From: Arenibacter sp. P308M17
Lineage (GTDB): Bacteria; Bacteroidota; Bacteroidia; Flavobacteriales; Flavobacteriaceae
DNA length: 64,000 nt
Assembly: GCF_003426735.1 (NCBI RefSeq)
Contig: NZ_QVON01000008.1
Coordinates: 167,384-231,383 of the forward strand
Direction: 5' to 3'
Position numbers and translations under genes: made by a program. Each line of letters opens with the position of its first letter. The stretch's first letter is position 1. Under the pieces are notes generated by a model, which saw only the letters and a list, made by a program, of their open reading frames with translations, made no database searches and had not been told where the DNA came from. Below, piece by piece: positions 9,152-18,410 of this stretch.

Positions 9152-10243
9152 ATGAAGAATTTTAAAAAAAAATTAGTTTTTCTATTGCTCTTGGGGTGTT
9201 TTGGCTCCATAATCGCACAAGAAAAAACAACTCCTAATGTAGTCCTTATCACTTTGGACGGTTTTAGGTGGCAGGAACTTTTTAGGGGTGCCGATCCCTT
9301 ATTGGTCGCAAACAAGGATTATGTTGGGGATACTACGGCATTGAAATCACAATTTTGGAGGGCGACCCTAGAAGAGAAAAGATCGTTATTAATGCCATTT
9401 TTTTGGAACGATATTTCCAAGATAGGCCAACTCCATGGCAACAGAGATGCAGGCAGTAAGGTAAATTTAACCAATACCATGTGGTTTTCCTATCCCGGAT
9501 ATAACGAGATCCTAACAGGTGCTGTGGACGATAAGCGCATTACCAGCAATAAGAAAATAAACAATCCCAATACAACCATTTTGGAAAGGGTAAATAATTT
9601 ACCTAAATACAAAGGTAAAGTGGCCGCTTTTGGCAGCTGGGACGTATTTGCTTTTATTGTAAACGAGGAGCGTTCTGGAGTACCCGTCAATGCTGGTTTT
9701 GAGCTTGCCAAAGGGAAAGGCTTAACAGATAGGGAAATATTCCTAAATCGGCTGCAACAGCAAATTCCAAGTCCATGGGAGTCTGTGCGTTTGGATGCAT
9801 TTACCCACCATTATGCCTTGGAGCATATGAAAAAGGAACATCCGAAATTGGTGTATATAGCCTATGGGGAAACCGATGATTTTGCCCATGACGGGGATTA
9901 TGGGGCCTACCTAAATTCTGCTCATAACACCGATGGTTTAATCAAGGAGTTATGGCAGTTTGTACAACAGGACGATTTTTATAAGGACAATACCACCTTT
10001 ATTATTACCACGGACCACGGTAGGGGCACCCAACCCTTGGATACCTGGAAAGGCCATGGCAGTGATATAAAAGGGGCGGATCAAGTATGGTTGGTAGTTT
10101 TTGGAAAAGGAATAAGCCCTTTGGGCGAGATTACTTTTCAGGAACAATTACATACCCATCAGGTAGCCCCAACAGTAATAGAGGCCATGAAGGTCCAACT
10201 AAAAAATCATGTTTTTGAAGGAGAGCCTATTGTGTTTCCATGA
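9152..10243 (+). CDS. Secreted alkaline-phosphatase-superfamily hydrolase
   Basis: 363 aa, signal peptide at residues 1-23. The alkaline phosphatase superfamily core is visible: LITLDGFRWQELFRG (first metal Asp), YGETDDFAHDGDYGAY, TDHGRG and GHGSD (remaining Asp/His ligands). It has no C-terminal accessory domain and is shorter than the PA14-bearing relative at 3017-4732, so the two are not recent duplicates. It lies 22 bp after the purple-acid-phosphatase-like gene, same strand, probably one operon. The exact reaction (phosphomonoesterase, phosphodiesterase or phosphonate hydrolase) is open. Confidence 0.83.
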   Translation: MKNFKKKLVFLLLLGCFGSIIAQEKTTPNVVLITLDGFRWQELFRGADPLLVANKDYVGDTTALKSQFWRATLEEKRSLLMPFFWNDISKIGQLHGNRDAGSKVNLTNTMWFSYPGYNEILTGAVDDKRITSNKKINNPNTTILERVNNLPKYKGKVAAFGSWDVFAFIVNEERSGVPVNAGFELAKGKGLTDREIFLNRLQQQIPSPWESVRLDAFTHHYALEHMKKEHPKLVYIAYGETDDFAHDGDYGAYLNSAHNTDGLIKELWQFVQQDDFYKDNTTFIITTDHGRGTQPLDTWKGHGSDIKGADQVWLVVFGKGISPLGEITFQEQLHTHQVAPTVIEAMKVQLKNHVFEGEPIVFP

Positions 10244-10249
10244 AAAAAG

Positions 10250-12058
10250 TTACACCTCCGACAAAGAAAGTGCTTCTATCTCTTGTTTAAAGCCTTCCAA
10301 GGTTTTTGATGCTTGGGTCAATTCCGCTAGAACGGCCATTTTTATATTTTCAAATGGTCCCCTAAGGTTGCCAAATAGTTGTTGGTAATAGGCAATGCCT
10401 CCATTTAAATTGTGGGTAAAGGTCAAGAGGTATTTCTCTTGCTTCTTATTCATGGATTCCCTGGATTCCTCAATTCTATTTTTAAGATAGTCCAAGTAGA
10501 TACCGAGTTCCTTAATAAACATATGGGGCCTATCGGTTCTCGAAATAACATTGCCACGCCCGTAAATATGGTCTACCATTTCCTTTAAGGCCATTATTTT
10601 GGAATAATAGGCCATATTAGGTCCCGGACAGATGGAAACCCCTGGTCCTTCGGTTTTGGTATCCAATCCGTAAGCTATTAGGGCCGAGGTGCCAAGACCT
10701 ACACAGGTACATGATTTCTCTGTTATTTTATTGAATTTTTCGGCATATTCCTTTTCAGTTAAACCTTGTTCATCCAACTCCTTAATTTTCAAATGTTGGT
10801 ATTGCCTGGAGGCGGTACAGAGTCCTTTTTCCGAATAGTCCTTGTTCAGGGCCACAAATTTCTTGGGACAGGAACTTCCTGGGCGATTCTTATCTATATT
10901 TTTAAACTTTTCCAAATCCTTGGTGTTTCCACGAAGATTATGGAAGGGCACTCCCAATGGGGAGATATCGCTTAAGTACAAATCCTCTTCCTTGGCGGCG
11001 ACCAATTTCTCCATGGTAGCCCTGTCTACTGTAGTGGCCTCCGGAACCAAGAGAAATGGGGTTCCCCAACCTACAGAATCCACCTTGTAATGATCCATAA
11101 GAAATTGGTGTTCCTCAGCGGTACCAACACCTCCCTGGGCGGTTATTTTTAAGGAAAGTTGTTGTCTGGGCACTTCGCGGCCCTTATTGGCAAGTGCCGG
11201 AATTAAAATATCATGGATTTCATTGATATAGGCTTGTTTGTTGTCCCTGAACTCCGCCAGAATAGGGCCCATTAAGTAGCCGTCGGTGGCAAAGGCATGT
11301 CCCCCGCAATTTAGGCCGGATTCTATCCTATACTCCGATACCCAAATTCCTTTTTTGGCCAAAAACTTTCCTTGTATAAGTGCCGATCTATAATCACTTA
11401 CCTTTAGGACTATTTTCTTTTTGATATTGCCGTCAGCGTCCGGAAAAAAATCATTAAAACTTTCAAGATAGCTATAAAGTCGGGGGTTCATCCCAGCGGA
11501 AAGAATAAGGGAGGAAATTAATTCACTATTGGCATAACCCCGTAAGGCTGCATGGGCATCATTAAATTCAGTAGGTAGTTTAACCTTTTTAATAAAGTTT
11601 TCCTTGTCCACTTTGGTCATAATATTGACATCGATGCTGCCCATGGAGAAATTTTCCCTTACCCATTTTTTAATTTCCACAGCACTGAAATCATTGGAAG
11701 TCAGTTTTTCAAATTCATCCTTTAGATGGGAGGCATTGGGTAGGAGACTTAAATATTCCTTGATTTCTTTTCCCGTGTTGTGGACAGAATTAATGAGATC
11801 TTCAAATTTTTTGTGGGCCAAGTCATTGATCAAGTTGAGGTAACTCGTAATTCTTTTGGCCCTGAAATCTTCCAATTTATCCGAAATTTCCTGATAGGGA
11901 AGTTCAAATTTTTCACAGTACATTTTCCTTAATTTTTCAATTAGGATGTCATCGACCAAGGAAATTACCGAATCGATACCGTTATGGGCAACTTTTAGGG
12001 GGGTATCTATGGTGAATCCAATTCCCATGACCGGGATATGAAAGTTATGTTTTGTCAT
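10250..12058 (-). CDS. 602-aa conserved-looking protein of unknown function, possible TIM-barrel flavoprotein
   Basis: I do not recognise a named family. The N-terminal third (about 1-150) is helical and charged. The middle has a barrel-like stretch (LKITAQGGVGTAEEHQFL, VDSVGWGTPFLLV) that recalls FMN-dependent nitronate monooxygenase or IMP-dehydrogenase-type phosphate-binding loops. The C-terminal half has cysteines in short contexts (GSSCPKKF, GLCTASRQ, SCTCVGLG, VSICPGPN) that could bind metal or an Fe-S cluster. There is no signal peptide, so it is probably cytoplasmic. It converges with the phosphatase gene at 10243, only 6 bp apart, and is followed upstream by a repeat-bearing gap. Function unknown; the flavin link is inference. 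Confidence 0.7.
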   Translation of the reverse strand: MTKHNFHIPVMGIGFTIDTPLKVAHNGIDSVISLVDDILIEKLRKMYCEKFELPYQEISDKLEDFRAKRITSYLNLINDLAHKKFEDLINSVHNTGKEIKEYLSLLPNASHLKDEFEKLTSNDFSAVEIKKWVRENFSMGSIDVNIMTKVDKENFIKKVKLPTEFNDAHAALRGYANSELISSLILSAGMNPRLYSYLESFNDFFPDADGNIKKKIVLKVSDYRSALIQGKFLAKKGIWVSEYRIESGLNCGGHAFATDGYLMGPILAEFRDNKQAYINEIHDILIPALANKGREVPRQQLSLKITAQGGVGTAEEHQFLMDHYKVDSVGWGTPFLLVPEATTVDRATMEKLVAAKEEDLYLSDISPLGVPFHNLRGNTKDLEKFKNIDKNRPGSSCPKKFVALNKDYSEKGLCTASRQYQHLKIKELDEQGLTEKEYAEKFNKITEKSCTCVGLGTSALIAYGLDTKTEGPGVSICPGPNMAYYSKIMALKEMVDHIYGRGNVISRTDRPHMFIKELGIYLDYLKNRIEESRESMNKKQEKYLLTFTHNLNGGIAYYQQLFGNLRGPFENIKMAVLAELTQASKTLEGFKQEIEALSLSEV

Positions 12059-12277
12059 TTTTTATTTTTTGCCGGACCTATTCCTATTAAAACCGCTATA
12101 AATGCACAAGAAGTTTCCATGTTGTAGGACGGTCCAAATATGGATCGACAAATTTTAGACGAAATAAATTCTTGGAATATGATAATTATCAGGAAATGGA
12201 TAAAATGTAAGACCGGAGTTTAGGGGGTTGGGAGATACAGCATTTCCTACAGGTCCGAAGCTTTCATTATCTAGCAA

Positions 12278-12400
12278 AGTTGGCAGTAGCAGTTTACAGT
12301 TGGCAAAAAATGGATTTCACTGCCCACGGCACACTGCTCACTGCCAATTTATCATCCGGTTCTTGTCAAGTAATTTCATTCTGTTCCAAAACCCTTGCCT
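12278..12400. repeat. Dispersed ~120-bp noncoding repeat, copy 1
   Basis: The order of short blocks GGATTTCACTGC, AATTTATCATCC and a TTTCATTCTGTTCC-like tail is shared with 33522-33640 in the same orientation. A decayed, shorter inverted copy (GGCAGTGAAATCC) is at 52376-52440. The copies diverge strongly between blocks, so this is an old repeat family. Confidence 0.6.
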
Positions 12401-12573
12401 GGCCAGCAAAAGCAGCCCTTCCTTTGTCGGCAGACATGTAATTTTATTGCACAAAAGGAGTAGTTTAGTTTTGGTAATGTTAGCTTATAGTTTAGTTAAC
12501 CTCGGGACGGTTTATTAATGCGATTTTTGTCTTGAAAAGTTTGAGTTAGTATTAGTTTGAGTTAGTCTAGTTG

Positions 12574-12604
12574 AAAAGCTGGTGCATAGCACCGGCTTTT
12601 TTTG
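12574..12604. terminator. Bidirectional intrinsic terminator
   Basis: AAGCTGGTGC pairs with GCACCGGCTT around a 3-base loop and is followed by a T-run on the + strand and by TTTT on the - strand. It abuts the stop codon of the TauE/SafE gene on the - strand, which it probably terminates. Confidence 0.75.
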
Positions 12605-12605
12605 T

Positions 12606-13388
12606 TTATCTGAAAAGAATCAAAAAAGCACCAATGGCCGTCAGAACCAGAATCATCTTGCGATAGAACTGTTCTTTTATAATTTTCACCAGTCGTACCC
12701 CAACAATAATCCCAAGAATAATTCCGGGCACCAATTTTAGATTGATTAACAGGGTTTCTGGAGTGATGGTTTTCCATATAAAAATATGGAAGGGCAGTTT
12801 AAAGATGTTTACTATAAAAAATAACCATGCCGCAGTTCCTATAAATTCGTTTTTCGGTAATCTCATAGCCAAAAAATAGATATTGGAAAAGGCTCCGGCC
12901 AAATTGCCTATCATGGTAGTAATCCCCGCCATAGTTCCTATAAATCCGGCAAAGGCCCAATGGGTGGGCACGTTTTTGGATTTTTTTCTATCCCACCAAT
13001 ACATCATGATAACCGTTCCCAATATTATGACGGACATGCTGATCTTAAAAGTGGTTTCCGGCAAATCCTTTCCAATGGCCGTCCCAATTAGTACACCCAG
13101 GATCATCCAGGGTAAAAATGCCGCTATATACTTCCACTGTGCATGTCTATTGTAATAAATTACGGCAAAGGCATCCCCCAAAACAAGCAGGGGCACGATC
13201 AGCCCTGTTGATTCCTTGGCCCCGAAGGCCAATGCCATTAACGTAACATTAATGATAGCGATTCCCTTGATCCCAGCTTTCGAAATCCCTATTACAAATG
13301 CGGCGGTTAGGGCAAGTACCCATGCCGTTACGGTTATATCTAGTGTTATTAAGAGTATCATATGTGACATTTGGCGAACAAAGGGCAA
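12606..13388 (-). CDS. TauE/SafE-family sulfite/organic-anion permease
   Basis: 260 aa, almost entirely hydrophobic with about eight predicted membrane segments in two repeats, as in the TauE/SafE (DUF81) family. The motif region AFVIGISKAGIKG near residues 31-43 and GTMAGITTMIGNLAGAF near 151-167 mark the two halves of the duplicated fold. Members move sulfite, sulfoacetate, taurine-related compounds or other small anions across the inner membrane. Alternative starts at Met1 and Met8 are possible. It is divergent from the sodium symporter, with 56 bp between the genes. Substrate unknown. Confidence 0.85.
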   Translation of the reverse strand: MPFVRQMSHMILLITLDITVTAWVLALTAAFVIGISKAGIKGIAIINVTLMALAFGAKESTGLIVPLLVLGDAFAVIYYNRHAQWKYIAAFLPWMILGVLIGTAIGKDLPETTFKISMSVIILGTVIMMYWWDRKKSKNVPTHWAFAGFIGTMAGITTMIGNLAGAFSNIYFLAMRLPKNEFIGTAAWLFFIVNIFKLPFHIFIWKTITPETLLINLKLVPGIILGIIVGVRLVKIIKEQFYRKMILVLTAIGAFLILFR

Positions 13389-13444
13389 AAATATCCCAAA
13401 AAAAATTATCTTTAGCTTTCAATTCTCAAACCTAAGCCAAACTG

Positions 13445-15256
13445 ATGGAATTAAGTACCCTCGATTACAGTTTTATTGTCGTTTTTTTCTCGATCGTTTT
13501 ATTTATAGGAGTTTATGTCTCCAAGAAATCCGGGGCCAGTTCATCGGAATATTTCCTTTCCGGTAGAACCATGCCATGGTGGCTATTGGGGCTTTCCATG
13601 GTAGCCACCACCTTTTCTACGGACACGCCCAATCTGGTGACCGATATAGTGCGTACCAATGGAGTTTCAGGAAACTGGGTATGGTGGGCTTTTCTGCTGA
13701 CCGGGCTACTTACTGTTTTTGTCTATGCCAAACTTTGGAGGAAATCCAATGTCAATACGGATTTGGAATTTTATGAACTTCGCTATGGGGGTAAACCGGC
13801 AAGCTTTTTAAGAAAATTCAGGGCGGTTTATTTGGGGGTGATATTTAATGTGATCACCATGTCTGCCGTTACCTTGGCAGCCATTAAGATTGGCGGTATT
13901 ATGTTGGGTCTGGAACCATGGGTAACCGTGGTGAGTGCAGGTTTGATTACCGTAATTTTTAGTGCTTTGGGCGGATTTAAAGGAGTGGTCTATACAGATT
14001 TCTTACTGTTTTTTGTAGCGATGAGCGGTGCCATAGGAGCAGCCTACTATTTGGTGAATATTCCGGAAGTTGGTGGTATAACTGCCCTGATGGCCAATGA
14101 ACATGTAGTGGATAAACTTTCCATTGTGCCCGACTTTAGCAATACAAATGCTTTAATAACCCTATTTATTATCCCGCTTGCAGTACAATGGTGGAGTTCT
14201 TGGTATCCAGGGGCGGAGCCTGGCGGTGGCGGTTATATCGCACAACGTATGTTGGCTGCCAAAAATGAAAATCATGCCATAGGCGCAACTTTCTTCTTCA
14301 ATATAATGCATTACGCACTACGTCCGTGGCCATGGATTTTGGTTGCCTTGGCCTCTTTGGTCGTTTATCCGGACATAGCTAGTATCCATGAGGCTTTCCC
14401 TAACGTGGCAGTAGATAAACTGGGTCATGATCTGGCCTATTCCGCCATGTTGACCAAATTGCCCAGTGGATTATTGGGATTGGTGTTGGCTTCCCTTATT
14501 GCGGCTTATATGAGTACTATTTCTACCCAATTGAATTGGGGTTCCTCCTATATTGTATATGACTTCTATAAACAACAGATAAACCCTAACGCTTCCGAGA
14601 AAAGATTGGTGGCCGTTGGTAGAATTTCAACGGTTATACTAATGGTATTTAGTGCAGCATTGGCCCTGCTTTTGCAGAATGCCTTGCAATTGTTCGAAGT
14701 GTTGTTGGTATTTGGTGCGGGAACCGGACTTATATTTATCTTGAGGTGGTTCTGGTGGAGGATCAATGCATGGAGCGAGATTACGGCCATGTTTGCCTCG
14801 GGAATAATCTCCATTATCTTAAAATTAACGGCGGTGGGTCCCTTCTTATTTGCTGCTGAAACCGGTGTTTTCCCAGATTGGGCGGAATATCCTTTTGTAG
14901 TTCTGGTTACTACGATTATTTGGTTGACGGCAACCTATATGACCCAGCCAGAATCAAAACAGGTATTACAGGATTTTTATAAAAAAATACAACCCGGAGG
15001 GCCAGGATGGTCCAAAGTGATCAAGGAAGCGAAAGACGAAAATGTGGAGATTGTGAACACCAAAGAAAAATGGAGTGTTCCCGCTGGTATCACTGCCATG
15101 TTGCTAGGGTGTGTATTAATCTACTCCTGTATGTTTGCCACTGGGTATTGGATATATGGAAAGACTAGCAGTGCACTTGTTCTGACCGTTGTGGCCGTGG
15201 TGTCCGGATTCTTATTGTCAAGGGCTTGGAATAAGATGAAGGACCATATCCTTTAG
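13445..15256 (+). CDS. Sodium:solute symporter (SSS family)
   Basis: 603 aa with about 13-14 membrane segments. The family signature is seen near the N-terminus (EYFLSGRTMPWWLLGLSMVA, residues about 38-57) and in the conserved WWSSWYPGAEPGGGGYIAQRM stretch near 255-275. The LeuT-fold symporters of this family import sugars, amino acids, vitamins or organic anions with sodium across the inner membrane. The closest recognisable style is the Bacteroidota group often found beside glycan genes. It is followed after 40 bp by an HGSNAT-like acyltransferase, a common neighbour of sugar catabolism genes. Substrate not determined. Confidence 0.9.
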   Translation: MELSTLDYSFIVVFFSIVLFIGVYVSKKSGASSSEYFLSGRTMPWWLLGLSMVATTFSTDTPNLVTDIVRTNGVSGNWVWWAFLLTGLLTVFVYAKLWRKSNVNTDLEFYELRYGGKPASFLRKFRAVYLGVIFNVITMSAVTLAAIKIGGIMLGLEPWVTVVSAGLITVIFSALGGFKGVVYTDFLLFFVAMSGAIGAAYYLVNIPEVGGITALMANEHVVDKLSIVPDFSNTNALITLFIIPLAVQWWSSWYPGAEPGGGGYIAQRMLAAKNENHAIGATFFFNIMHYALRPWPWILVALASLVVYPDIASIHEAFPNVAVDKLGHDLAYSAMLTKLPSGLLGLVLASLIAAYMSTISTQLNWGSSYIVYDFYKQQINPNASEKRLVAVGRISTVILMVFSAALALLLQNALQLFEVLLVFGAGTGLIFILRWFWWRINAWSEITAMFASGIISIILKLTAVGPFLFAAETGVFPDWAEYPFVVLVTTIIWLTATYMTQPESKQVLQDFYKKIQPGGPGWSKVIKEAKDENVEIVNTKEKWSVPAGITAMLLGCVLIYSCMFATGYWIYGKTSSALVLTVVAVVSGFLLSRAWNKMKDHIL

Positions 15257-15296
15257 GGGAAGGTCTTATAATAGGAAATTAGGAACATAACCAGGC

Positions 15297-16391
15297 ATGA
15301 ACATGCAGAATAGAATAGTATCCGTGGATATCTTTAGGGGGCTTACCATTGTCCTTATGATATTGGTAAACACCCCTGGAACCTGGTCCCACGTGTACGC
15401 TCCTTTTTTACATGCTCCCTGGCACGGATATACCCCAACCGATCTTGTATTTCCGTTTTTCCTCTTCATAGTGGGCTGTTCCATCGTTTTTTCGTATCAA
15501 AATAGGGCAGTGGATTCCGGCACCTATAAAAAAATTACAATAAGGGCCTTAAAATTAATAGGCCTGGGCCTCTTTTTGGGAGCGTTTACCATTTATTTTC
15601 CCTTCTTTAAGGATTTTGAAAAAATACGTTTCCCCGGGGTGCTGCAACGTATTGGTGTTGTATTCTTTTTCGCCTCGATTTTATTTATCAATTTTAAATG
15701 GAAAGCCTTGGTGGGTATCTGTGCCTTTCTCTTGATAGGGTACTGGTTGCTGATGGGCTATGTGCCGGTCAACGGAGTGGCACCTACCTTTGATCGTGCC
15801 CCTAACAACTTGGCCAATTATTTAGATGTACTCGTATTTGGGACACATAGCTATAAAGCAGATTATGACCCTGAGGGCTTATTGAGTACCTTGCCGTCTA
15901 TTGCTACTGCATTAATGGGCATTTTTACCGGACTTGTGCTGCGCTCCAAAAAGGCAAAAAAGGAATTGTTGCTCTTCGGAATGGGAATTTTAATGTTGGT
16001 CGTAGGTCATATCTGGGATTTCGTTTTTCCAATTAACAAGGCGCTATGGAGCAGTAGTTTTGTATTGGTTACTGCAGGATGGGCCAATATGCTCCTGGCA
16101 TTGATCTATTATCTGTCCGATGTAAAGAAGATCAGGTTCGGTAGTATATTTAAATATGCGGGGGCCAATGCCATAACGGTGTATTTTTTATCCAGTTTTA
16201 TTTCCAAATTGTTTTATTCCATAAAAGTGGACGGGGAGACTTCGGTGCACGGTTGGTTGTTCAAGACCCTATACGTACACGATTTTATGGCTATGGAAAC
16301 CTCTTCCTTGCTGTATGGACTTTCCGTAGCGGCGTTCTATGTGCTTTTGGCCTATATCCTGTATAAAAAAGGGATATTTATTAAGGTATAG
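15297..16391 (+). CDS. HGSNAT-like membrane acyltransferase (DUF5009/DUF1624 type)
   Basis: 364 aa with about ten membrane segments. The N-terminal signature SVDIFRGLTIVLMILVNTPG followed by WHGYTPTDLVFPFFLF is typical of the heparan-alpha-glucosaminide N-acetyltransferase-like family; the histidine in HAPWHGYT corresponds to the region of the catalytic His. Such proteins transfer acetyl groups across a membrane onto sugar amines. Two start codons are possible, two residues apart (15297 and 15303). Likely co-transcribed with the symporter upstream. The acceptor is unknown. Confidence 0.85.
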   Translation: MNMQNRIVSVDIFRGLTIVLMILVNTPGTWSHVYAPFLHAPWHGYTPTDLVFPFFLFIVGCSIVFSYQNRAVDSGTYKKITIRALKLIGLGLFLGAFTIYFPFFKDFEKIRFPGVLQRIGVVFFFASILFINFKWKALVGICAFLLIGYWLLMGYVPVNGVAPTFDRAPNNLANYLDVLVFGTHSYKADYDPEGLLSTLPSIATALMGIFTGLVLRSKKAKKELLLFGMGILMLVVGHIWDFVFPINKALWSSSFVLVTAGWANMLLALIYYLSDVKKIRFGSIFKYAGANAITVYFLSSFISKLFYSIKVDGETSVHGWLFKTLYVHDFMAMETSSLLYGLSVAAFYVLLAYILYKKGIFIKV

Positions 16392-16536
16392 TCATAGATC
16401 TTTGCGCTGTTGGCACCAAAAATGGCTGTTCGGGAAAGTAAATGGGGTCATTATTGAGATAAATGTTCTAATCCGATATGCTGCTGGAATCTTTTTTTTA
16501 TTGCAAGGGAGGTTCCGGGATCCGGTTTCTTCTTCT

Positions 16537-17127
16537 TTAACCTCTGATTTCCAATAACCGGGAAACGTACTTGCCTATTACGTCAAACTCTAGATTGACC
16601 CGTGTCCCTATAACATAACTTCCAAACCGGGTATGTTCATGGGTGTAGGGGATTATGGCGACACTAAAACTGTTTTTTTGGGAATCCACTACCGTTAAAC
16701 TGGTACCGTCTATGGTTATGGATCCTTTTTCTATAGTAACGTTATTTTTCATAGGATCATAACGGAAGGTAAAGAACCAACTGCCATCCTTTTCTTTAAT
16801 ATCGGTACATTCCCCCGTTTGGTCTACGTGACCCTGTACAATATGGCCGTCCAACCGGGCTCCCAGTACCATGGCACGCTCCAGGTTTACAAGGTCCCCT
16901 TCCTGAAGATCGTTCAAGTTGGTTTTGTCCAGGGTCTCCTCTATGGCGGTTACTGTATAATGGTCAGCGGCAATTTTTACGACTGTGAGACAAACTCCGT
17001 TATGTGCAACACTTTGGTCTATTTTTAGTTCTTGGGTAATCTTGGATCTTAAGGTAATATGAAGATTGCCCCCCTCTTTTTCCAATTTTATTATTTCTCC
17101 CAAAGTTTCAATAATCCCAGTAAACAT
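16537..17127 (-). CDS. ribE: Riboflavin synthase, alpha subunit
   Basis: 196 aa, the standard length. Two lumazine-binding repeats are visible, beginning MFTGIIETLGEI and LGARLDGHIVQGHVDQTG, plus GVCLTVV in the first barrel and GTSLTVVD in the second. The enzyme dismutates two 6,7-dimethyl-8-ribityllumazine molecules to riboflavin and a pyrimidine in the cytoplasm. It is divergent from pdxA; only 70 bp separate the two likely start codons, too little for an FMN riboswitch, and none was seen. Confidence 0.97.
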   Translation of the reverse strand: MFTGIIETLGEIIKLEKEGGNLHITLRSKITQELKIDQSVAHNGVCLTVVKIAADHYTVTAIEETLDKTNLNDLQEGDLVNLERAMVLGARLDGHIVQGHVDQTGECTDIKEKDGSWFFTFRYDPMKNNVTIEKGSITIDGTSLTVVDSQKNSFSVAIIPYTHEHTRFGSYVIGTRVNLEFDVIGKYVSRLLEIRG

Positions 17128-17197
17128 GTGTCGTTTTAATTAAGTAGTTTTGTGCTGTAAATTTAAGGGTTTATTTCATATTAAACGAAAAGACAAA

Positions 17198-18250
17198 ATG
17201 CAGGAAACCGGACATATAAAATTGGGGATATCCATTGGGGATTTAAATGGGATTGGGTGCGAAGTGGTGCTTAGGACATTTGAGGATTCCCGGATGTTGG
17301 ATTTCTGCACACCGGTTATTTTTGCATCCAATAAAACGGTCTCCCACCAAAAATCGGAGCTGGGTCTGGAAATAAATTATAATGGCATCCAAGATGCTTC
17401 CAAAGCAATAGACGGAAAGATAAATGTAGTGAACGTGTGGAAGGAAACCCCTGTTGTTAATTTTGGGGAGCCAACCCCTGAGAGTGGGAATTATGCCATA
17501 GAATCGCTTAAGGCTGCAGTGGCGGCCCTAAAGAGTAATGAGATAGACGTTTTGGTCACTGCACCGATCAACAAGAACAACATACAGGCAGAGGATTTTA
17601 AATTTCCCGGACACACGGATTATTTGGCCCAAGAATTGGAAGGGGAAAGCCTAATGTTTATGGTGGCCGATGGGCTAAGGGTTGGGCTGCTTACCGATCA
17701 TGTTGCGGTAAAGGATGTTGCGGCCAGTATTACCCCGCAGTTGATACGCTCTAAAATCACTACTATTTTGAACTCCTTAAAGATGGATTTTGGAATTGGG
17801 AAACCTAAAATTGCACTTTTGGGAATTAATCCCCACAGTGGCGATAATGGGGTAATCGGAAAGGAAGATGACGAGATCCTAAGACCGGCAATCAAAGAAA
17901 TGTCCGAAAAAGGGCATTTGGTATTTGGACCCTATTCTGCGGATAGCTTTTTTGGGTCTGACAATTATAAAAATTTTGACGCTATTTTGGCCGCCTATCA
18001 TGATCAGGGGCTAATACCGTTTAAAACCTTATCCTTCGGGAAAGGGGTAAACTTTACCGCAGGACTAAATAAAGTGCGTACTTCCCCAGACCACGGAACG
18101 GCATATGAAATTGCGGGGAAAGGGGTTGCAGACAATAGTTCGTTTAAGGAGGCCGTGTTTATGGCGCTACATATATTTAAAAATAGGCAGGAATATAAAG
18201 AATTAACAGGGAATCCCTTAAAAAAGCACAAGTTAAAAAGACAGGCTTAG
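17198..18250 (+). CDS. pdxA: 4-hydroxythreonine-4-phosphate dehydrogenase
   Basis: 350 aa from the ATG at 17198, chosen because IKLGISIGDLNGIGCE, the usual beginning of PdxA, follows within ten residues and AAAAGACAAA precedes it. An in-frame ATG at 17150 would add an atypical basic extension. The conserved TAPINKNNI, FPGHTDYL, GINPHSGDNG and AAYHDQGLIPFK blocks, with metal-binding histidines, are all present. It makes the amino ketone precursor of pyridoxal phosphate in the DXP-dependent vitamin B6 route, using NAD. Complete and ordinary. Confidence 0.96.
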   Translation: MQETGHIKLGISIGDLNGIGCEVVLRTFEDSRMLDFCTPVIFASNKTVSHQKSELGLEINYNGIQDASKAIDGKINVVNVWKETPVVNFGEPTPESGNYAIESLKAAVAALKSNEIDVLVTAPINKNNIQAEDFKFPGHTDYLAQELEGESLMFMVADGLRVGLLTDHVAVKDVAASITPQLIRSKITTILNSLKMDFGIGKPKIALLGINPHSGDNGVIGKEDDEILRPAIKEMSEKGHLVFGPYSADSFFGSDNYKNFDAILAAYHDQGLIPFKTLSFGKGVNFTAGLNKVRTSPDHGTAYEIAGKGVADNSSFKEAVFMALHIFKNRQEYKELTGNPLKKHKLKRQA

Positions 18251-18336
18251 TCTTGCTTCTATAAAGTAGGCTACCGTGCAATGGATCAATGATTTGAGGT
18301 AATTTTATTTGGGCTGTATTTATTTCTTTCTATTTA

Positions 18337-18366
18337 TTGGCTTTTTATAAAATAATAGTATCTTTG
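18337..18366 (+). promoter_or_regulatory. Bacteroidota housekeeping promoter for the DUF177-rpmF genes
   Basis: TTG at 18337-18339, a spacer of exactly 19 bp and TATCTTTG at 18359-18366 match the flavobacterial consensus TTG-N19-TANNTTTG. Transcription should start near 18372, about 40 bp before the first gene. Confidence 0.8.
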
Positions 18367-18367
18367 C

Positions 18368-18389
18368 ACCCGCCTTTATTGCGGCGGGT
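18368..18389 (+). promoter_or_regulatory. 5' leader hairpin upstream of the DUF177-rpmF operon
   Basis: ACCCGCC pairs with GGCGGGT around an eight-base loop, right at the predicted transcription start. It could be a start-site hairpin that stabilises the mRNA or a small regulatory leader. It may also be a remnant of the GC-rich palindromes seen elsewhere in this window. Confidence 0.45.
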
Positions 18390-18410
18390 ACGTTAAAACC
18401 AGTGTGGATC

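Larger units (their letters stand above)
12059..12605. other. Gene-poor gap with dispersed repeat and terminator
   Basis: No convincing gene. Bases 12278-12400 are one copy of a dispersed repeat (see the entry there). Around 12537-12572 a short direct repeat of TTTGAGTTAGT occurs twice. A hairpin terminator closes the gap next to the TauE gene. The promoter of the 602-aa gene should lie just upstream of 12058. Confidence 0.6.

Noticed and set aside
12228..12518. 96-codon open frame
   Set aside because: It crosses a dispersed repeat, has no ribosome site and the product has no recognisable features.
17128..17197. FMN riboswitch before riboflavin synthase
   Set aside because: Only 70 bp lie between ribE and the pdxA start, and no RFN-type conserved blocks are seen.
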